7,975 nucleotides of DNA, taken from NCBI GenBank assembly GCA_030044325.1, contig JASHWA010000282.1, forward strand, positions 1-7,975, given 5' to 3'. The position numbers were made by a program, and so were the translations under genes. A model generated the notes under the pieces. That model was not told the origin of the DNA and did no database searches. It worked only from the letters and a program-made list of their open reading frames with translations. The stretch is from Bryobacteraceae bacterium. Lineage in GTDB: Bacteria; Acidobacteriota; Terriglobia; Bryobacterales; Bryobacteraceae. Shown one piece after another: positions 4,875-7,975 of this stretch (its first letter is position 1; the number at the start of each line of letters is the position of its first letter).

Positions 4875-5705
4875 CTATCTCTTCTTCTGTTTGCGGGTGA
4901 CAATCCACTTGTCCGTCCGCTTGTTGTTGCGCGTCTTGAAGCCGCGCGTCGGCTGGCCCCACGGCGTCACCGGATGCCTTCCGCCCGACGTCTTCCCTTC
5001 GCCGCCGCCGTGGGGATGATCCACCGGATTCATCGTCACGCCGCGGTTGTGCGGCATTTTGCCCATCCAGCGCTTACGCCCCGCCTTGCCGATGCTCACG
5101 TTTTCGTGCTCGACGTTGCCGACCTGGCCAATCGTCGCCGTGCACTCCACCTGCACTCTTCGCACCTCGCCCGACGGCAGCTTTAACAGCGCATAGTCGC
5201 CCTCTTTCGAGACCAGTTGCGCCTGCGCGCCCGCTGAACGCGCCATCTGCCCGCCCTTGCCCGGCCGCAGCTCAATATTGTGGACCACCGTTCCGGCGGG
5301 AATATTCTTGAGCGGAAGCGCATTGCCGACTAAAATATCGGCCTCGGGCCCCGCACTGACCGTCCGCCCGACCTCCAGCCCCACCGGCGCCAGAATGTAG
5401 CGCTTTTCTCCATCGATATAATGCAGCAGCGCGATCCGCGCGCTGCGGTTCGGGTCATATTCGATCGCCGCCACGCGCGCCGCGATGCCCACCTTATCGC
5501 GTTTGAAATCGATGATCCGATAAGCCTGTTTGTGCCCGCCGCCGATGAAGCGCGACGAAACCCGTCCCGTGCTCGACCGCCCTCCGGTCTTGCGCTTTCC
5601 GACCACCAGGCTCTTTTCCGGCCGCTCCTTGGTAATGTCCTCGCGCGAAACGACCGTCTGAAACCGCCGGGTCGAGGTCGTCGGCCGATAGCTTTTTACT
5701 GGCAT
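4875..5705 (-). CDS. rplB: 50S ribosomal protein L2
   Basis: L2 is among the most conserved ribosomal proteins. It binds domain IV of 23S rRNA, is needed for subunit joining, and lies near the peptidyl transferase centre. The 276-residue length is standard. Visible are the N-terminal KSYRPTTSTRR, the OB-fold motif IDFKRDKVGIAARV (65-78), the SH3-like-domain segment ELRPGKGGQMARSAGAQAQL (145-164), and the signature NRGVTMNPVDHPHGGGEG (220-237), with H230 matching the critical E. coli H229. The basic C-terminus ends KQKKR. A TTGGGAG 7 nt upstream supports the ATG at 5705. It lies 84 nt after rplW, an unusually long gap for this pair. Confidence 0.99.
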   Translation of the reverse strand: MPVKSYRPTTSTRRFQTVVSREDITKERPEKSLVVGKRKTGGRSSTGRVSSRFIGGGHKQAYRIIDFKRDKVGIAARVAAIEYDPNRSARIALLHYIDGEKRYILAPVGLEVGRTVSAGPEADILVGNALPLKNIPAGTVVHNIELRPGKGGQMARSAGAQAQLVSKEGDYALLKLPSGEVRRVQVECTATIGQVGNVEHENVSIGKAGRKRWMGKMPHNRGVTMNPVDHPHGGGEGKTSGGRHPVTPWGQPTRGFKTRNNKRTDKWIVTRKQKKR

Positions 5706-5788
5706 GCACAGTCTCCCAAATAGCCGCGAAGCAACGCGAATAAACGCCCATACTCGATTTGCACCAATTCGCGTCCGTCAGCCGCCAT
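5696..5788 (-). other. Possible 30-codon ORF bridging rplW and rplB
   Basis: One nucleotide after the rplW TAA, an ATG at 5788 opens 30 codons, MAADGRELVQIEYGRLFALL followed by RGYLGDCACQ, ending in TAA that overlaps the first 10 nt of rplB in another frame. GGAG inside the rplW end lies 7 nt before the ATG, a good binding site. This makes it the best supported of the gap ORFs. It could be a leader or coupling peptide. I recognise no family, and part of it coincides with a CGCGAA-type repeat, so chance is possible. Confidence 0.3.
5721..5748. repeat. CGCGAA decanucleotide repeat in the rplW-rplB gap
   Basis: On the plus strand CGCGAAGCAA is followed directly by CGCGAATAAA and then a degraded CGC unit, giving a 10-nt period. 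A related AATTCGCGT lies at 5766-5774. From memory it resembles degenerate ACGCGAATnAA interspersed repeats seen in spacers of several GC-rich phyla; this is not verified. Confidence 0.5.
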
Positions 5789-5789
5789 A

Positions 5790-6080
5790 TTAAATCTCCG
5801 CGTACTCCGGCATCTTTTCGCCGGCCTTCAGCCGCACGTACGCCTTTTTCCAATCCGAACGGTAGCCCGCGAAACGCCCGCGCCGCCGCAGCTTGCCCGC
5901 CGTGGTCGACGTTCTCACTTCTTCGACCTTGACTTTGAAGATTGTTTGCACCGCGTGCCGGATCTGCGTCTTGTTGGCGCTTGCCGCGACTTCAAAACAC
6001 AGCGTGCGTTCGGCGTCTTTTTTCGCGACGCCCTTTTCGGTCACCAGCGGGCGCTTGAGCACATCGTATACGCCGATCAT
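5790..6080 (-). CDS. rplW: 50S ribosomal protein L23
   Basis: L23 sits at the exit of the polypeptide tunnel and is the docking site for trigger factor and SRP. At 96 residues it has the usual length. The N-terminus MIGVYDVLKRPLVTEKG holds the conserved P-x-V-T/S-E-K motif; E15 corresponds to the Glu that contacts trigger factor in E. coli. The C-terminal half shows GKLRRRGRFAGYRSDWKKAY (62-81), matching the family's R-x-SDWKKA motif. The ATG at 6080 overlaps the rplD stop as ATGA, with a GGAGG 7 nt upstream, so coupling with L4 is expected. It is followed by an 84-nt spacer before rplB. Confidence 0.98.
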   Translation of the reverse strand: MIGVYDVLKRPLVTEKGVAKKDAERTLCFEVAASANKTQIRHAVQTIFKVKVEEVRTSTTAGKLRRRGRFAGYRSDWKKAYVRLKAGEKMPEYAEI

Positions 6081-6700
6081 GCGAGTGCCTCCGAAAGCTT
6101 GCGCGCCGCGGCTTCGCTCAACAGAACCTGCGCGTGCGCCAGAACATCGTAAACGTTCACGTCGCGGCTCGAAACCAGCTTTACGCCTTCCAGATTCCGG
6201 CTCGAAAGCTCCAAATTCCGATTCTCGGCGCTCTCCACGATCAAAACCGTCCGCGCGGCTTCAATCGTGTTCAGGGCGTCGCGCATCAGCTTGGTCTTCG
6301 GCTCGGAAATCGAAAATTCGTTGACCACCCGCAACTCGCCGTCGCGCAGTTTCGCCGAAAGCGCGCTGCGCAAGGCTCCCAGCTGCATTTTGCGCGGAAG
6401 ATGATAGGCGTAGCTGCGCGGCTGCGGCCCGTGCACGGTTCCGCCGTGGCGCCACAGCGGGCTGCGAATCGATCCCGTGCGCGCCCGGCCCGTGCCTTTT
6501 TGCTTCCACAGCTTCTTACCCGAACCTGCCACCTCGTGCCGGGTCTTCGTCTTCGCCGTGCCGCGCCTGGCGGCGGCCTGCTGATGCCGAACGGCCTCGT
6601 ACAGCAGCGCCTGGTTCACCGGCGCCCCGAACACGGCGTCATTCAGATCGAGCGTCCCGACCTTGGTATTGCTCAAATCGATCACATCTACGCTGGGCAT
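6077..6700 (-). CDS. rplD: 50S ribosomal protein L4
   Basis: L4 binds domain I of 23S rRNA, and its extended loop reaches the tunnel constriction beside L22. In E. coli it also represses its own S10 operon. The product has 207 residues, which is normal. The loop is at about 47-105 and contains GSGKKLWKQKGTGRARTGS (59-77), SPLWRHGG (80-87) and the HLPRKM exit. The globular part includes FSISEPKTKLM and the C-terminal RDVNVYDVLAHAQVLLSEAA. It starts 2 nt after the rplC stop. The nearest GGAGG is 14 nt upstream, so coupling to L3 is likely. No E. coli-type S10 leader is present upstream of rpsJ, so autogenous control by L4, if it exists, must use another site. Confidence 0.98.
   Translation of the reverse strand: MPSVDVIDLSNTKVGTLDLNDAVFGAPVNQALLYEAVRHQQAAARRGTAKTKTRHEVAGSGKKLWKQKGTGRARTGSIRSPLWRHGGTVHGPQPRSYAYHLPRKMQLGALRSALSAKLRDGELRVVNEFSISEPKTKLMRDALNTIEAARTVLIVESAENRNLELSSRNLEGVKLVSSRDVNVYDVLAHAQVLLSEAAARKLSEALA
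6088..6092 (-). promoter_or_regulatory. Ribosome binding site of rplW inside rplD
   Basis: GGAGG on the coding strand lies 7 nt before the rplW ATG, within the last codons of rplD. Together with the ATGA overlap it gives both a direct site and coupling. Confidence 0.75.
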
Positions 6701-6702
6701 GG

Positions 6703-7338
6703 CTACTGCTTCGCCCTCCTGACCACGACGTATCCGCCGGCCGGGCCCGGAACCGCGCCCTTCACCAGCAGTACGTTCTCCTCTGTGTCCACCTCGACGA
6801 TTTCCAGGTTCCGGACCGTCACCCTCGCCGTCCCCATGCGCCCCGCCATGCGCATTCCGGGAAACACGCGCGAAGGAAAGCTCGACGCGCCGATCGACCC
6901 CGGCGCGCGGTGGAACATCGAGCCGTGCGACTCCGGCCCGCCGCGGAAATGATGGCGCTTCACCAGGCTCGCAAAACCGCGCCCCTTGCTCACCCCGATC
7001 ACGTCCACTTTTTCTTTGGGCTTGAACTCGTCCACCAGCACGCGGTCGCCGGCCTTCAAATCGCCGTTGGTGGATTCATCCAGGCGAAACTCGCGCAGGA
7101 ACTTCACGCCTTCGGCGCCGGATTTTTTGAGATGCCCCGCGGCCGGCTTGGTGACTCCGGATTTCTTGGCGTACTCCATAAAACCAAGCTGTACGGCATC
7201 GTAACCATCCGTCGCCGGCGTCTTGCGCTGAACCACCACGCACGGCCCGGCCTTGAGCACCGTCACCGGTACAACCTGGCCGTCCGGCCGGAAAACCTGC
7301 GTCATCCCGATCTTTTTTCCTAAGATTCCTGGGCTCAT
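6703..7338 (-). CDS. rplC: 50S ribosomal protein L3
   Basis: L3 initiates 50S assembly and sends a loop towards the peptidyl transferase centre. The 211-residue product shows GILGKKIGMTQVFRPDG (4-20), the VIGVSKGRGFASLVKRHHF segment (113-131) and the central loop HGSMFHRAPGSIGASSFPSR (138-157), followed by VFPGMRMAGRMG. The Gln that PrmB methylates in E. coli (GSIGQ) is Ala151 here. The start at 7338 is supported by GGAG 6 nt upstream and by the family's short N-terminus. An upstream TTG at 7350 would add only four residues and has no better site. It lies 48 nt after rpsJ, with a repeat in the gap, and 2 nt before rplD. Confidence 0.98.
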   Translation of the reverse strand: MSPGILGKKIGMTQVFRPDGQVVPVTVLKAGPCVVVQRKTPATDGYDAVQLGFMEYAKKSGVTKPAAGHLKKSGAEGVKFLREFRLDESTNGDLKAGDRVLVDEFKPKEKVDVIGVSKGRGFASLVKRHHFRGGPESHGSMFHRAPGSIGASSFPSRVFPGMRMAGRMGTARVTVRNLEIVEVDTEENVLLVKGAVPGPAGGYVVVRRAKQ

Positions 7339-7385
7339 CGAATACTCCAAGGACCTCTGGCCACTGACGGCTGGCCACCGGCCAC
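7335..7385 (-). other. GTG-started 16-codon open frame across the rpsJ-rplC gap
   Basis: One nucleotide after the rpsJ TAA, a GTG opens 16 codons (VAGGQPSVARGPWSIR), ending in a TGA that overlaps the rplC ATG as ATGA. The part VAGGQPSVAR parallels VASDQRSVAR in the rpsS-rplV gap, because the same repeat is read in the same frame. There is no clear binding site and GTG is a weaker start, so it may be only the trace of the repeat. Confidence 0.12.
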
Positions 7386-7386
7386 T
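7357..7386. repeat. TGGCCA-type repeat in the rpsJ-rplC gap
   Basis: On the plus strand it begins CTGGCCACTGACGGCTGGC and ends CACCGGCCACT, just after the rpsJ stop. It agrees with 4517-4546 at 26 of 30 positions, and its 3' half is shared with 1955-1980. Repeated GGCCA/TGGCC cores allow several alternative short hairpins. Confidence 0.8.
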
Positions 7387-7716
<330 letters not shown>

Positions 7717-7727
7717 AATTTCGGGTA

Positions 7728-7771
7728 GTGGGTACTGGGGAGCGGGAACTCGTCGACTCCCTACTTCCCAC
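7728..7771. repeat. Imperfect inverted repeat in the tuf-rpsJ spacer
   Basis: Plus-strand GTGGGTACTGGGGAG (7728-7742) faces CTCCCTACTTCCCAC (7757-7771); 12 of 15 positions pair around a 14-nt loop. The arms consist of degenerate GGGTAGTG-like units. No U-run follows on the coding strand, so this is not a typical terminator. It could act as an attenuator or mRNA processing signal between tuf and the S10 genes. Confidence 0.55.
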
Positions 7772-7779
7772 TCCACTTC

Positions 7780-7975
7780 CTATTCAATAATCTCGGTCAC
7801 CGTCCCCGCCCCGACCGTTCGTCCGCCTTCGCGAATCGCGAATCGCAAGCCTTTATCCATCGCGATCGGCGTGATCAGCTCCACCGTCAGGCTCACGTTG
7901 TCGCCCGGCATCACCATCTCCATCCCCTCCGGCAGCTCCGCCACTCCCGTCACGTCCGTCGTCCGGAAATAGAAC
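7780..7975 (-). CDS. tuf: Elongation factor Tu, C-terminal end only
   Basis: EF-Tu delivers aminoacyl-tRNA to the ribosome as a GTP complex. The last 64 residues are visible, from FYFRTTDVTGVAELPEG through MVMPGDNVSLTVELITPIAM to GLRFAIREGGRTVGAGTV and the end TEIIE. They lie in domain III and match the family closely. The GTPase domain and start lie outside the window. Its position directly before rpsJ is the common str-S10 linkage, in which tuf is the last gene of the rpsL-rpsG-fusA-tuf unit. No terminator is seen in the 63 nt after its stop, apart from the imperfect inverted repeat, so read-through into S10 is likely. Confidence 0.98.
   Translation of the reverse strand, partial: FYFRTTDVTGVAELPEGMEMVMPGDNVSLTVELITPIAMDKGLRFAIREGGRTVGAGTVTEIIE

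Noticed and set aside
6134..6952. Open frame of 272 codons on the plus strand
   Set aside because: Antisense shadow of rplD and rplC, arising from GC-rich codon use; no domain recognised.

Overview
The window is a bacterial ribosomal-protein super-operon, read entirely on the minus strand (transcription runs from high to low coordinates). From the transcriptional 5' side the order is tuf (3' end only), rpsJ, rplC, rplD, rplW, rplB, rpsS, rplV, rpsC, rplP, rpmC, rpsQ, rplN, rplX, rplE, rpsN (zinc type), rpsH (5' part only). This is the end of the str operon (tuf) followed by the complete S10 operon and the first half of the spc operon, in canonical order. No gene is missing, inserted or broken, and no rho-independent terminator or convincing promoter was seen inside. 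The three classical operons therefore look merged into one transcription unit.

The DNA is GC-rich. S14 is the short CxxC...CxxC zinc form, and several intergenic gaps carry TGGCCA-rich interspersed repeats. Together with the extended tails on S3, L29, S17 and S19, this suggests a free-living GC-rich bacterium. Acidobacteriota is my best guess from memory of such repeats and tails, but the window alone does not prove it.

Layout: 7780-7975 is the EF-Tu C-terminus. 7387-7716 is S10, preceded by a 63-nt spacer that is an imperfect inverted repeat and is open in the S10 frame. 4096-7338 holds L3, L4, L23, L2, S19 and L22. 2323-4057 holds S3 with an Arg-Asp/Pro tail, L16, and L29 with a Lys/Ala-rich tail that doubles its usual length. 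1978-2319 is S17 and 1-1940 is L14, L24, L5, S14 and the first 118 residues of S8. Three junctions are 4-nt ATGA overlaps or 2-3 nt gaps of the usual kind. The longest spacers, 84 and 116 nt, are unusual for such an operon.

The core genes are ordinary. The parts worth a second look lie between them. (1) Most of the longer spacers are spanned by a short open frame that starts at or just after the upstream stop and ends at or just before the downstream start: 37 aa between rpsS and rplV, 30 aa between rplW and rplB, 13 aa between rplV and rpsC, and 6 aa between rplN and rplX. (2) A degenerate GGCCAGTGG-type repeat sits in four sites across three spacers. (3) Two ribosome-binding regions (rplX, rpsN) are locally duplicated. 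(4) S3 and L29 carry low-complexity charged tails. None of these is a proven new system. No CRISPR array, mobile element, tRNA or rRNA is visible. No intergenic stretch exceeds 116 nt, so there is no gene-free region over 300 bases.
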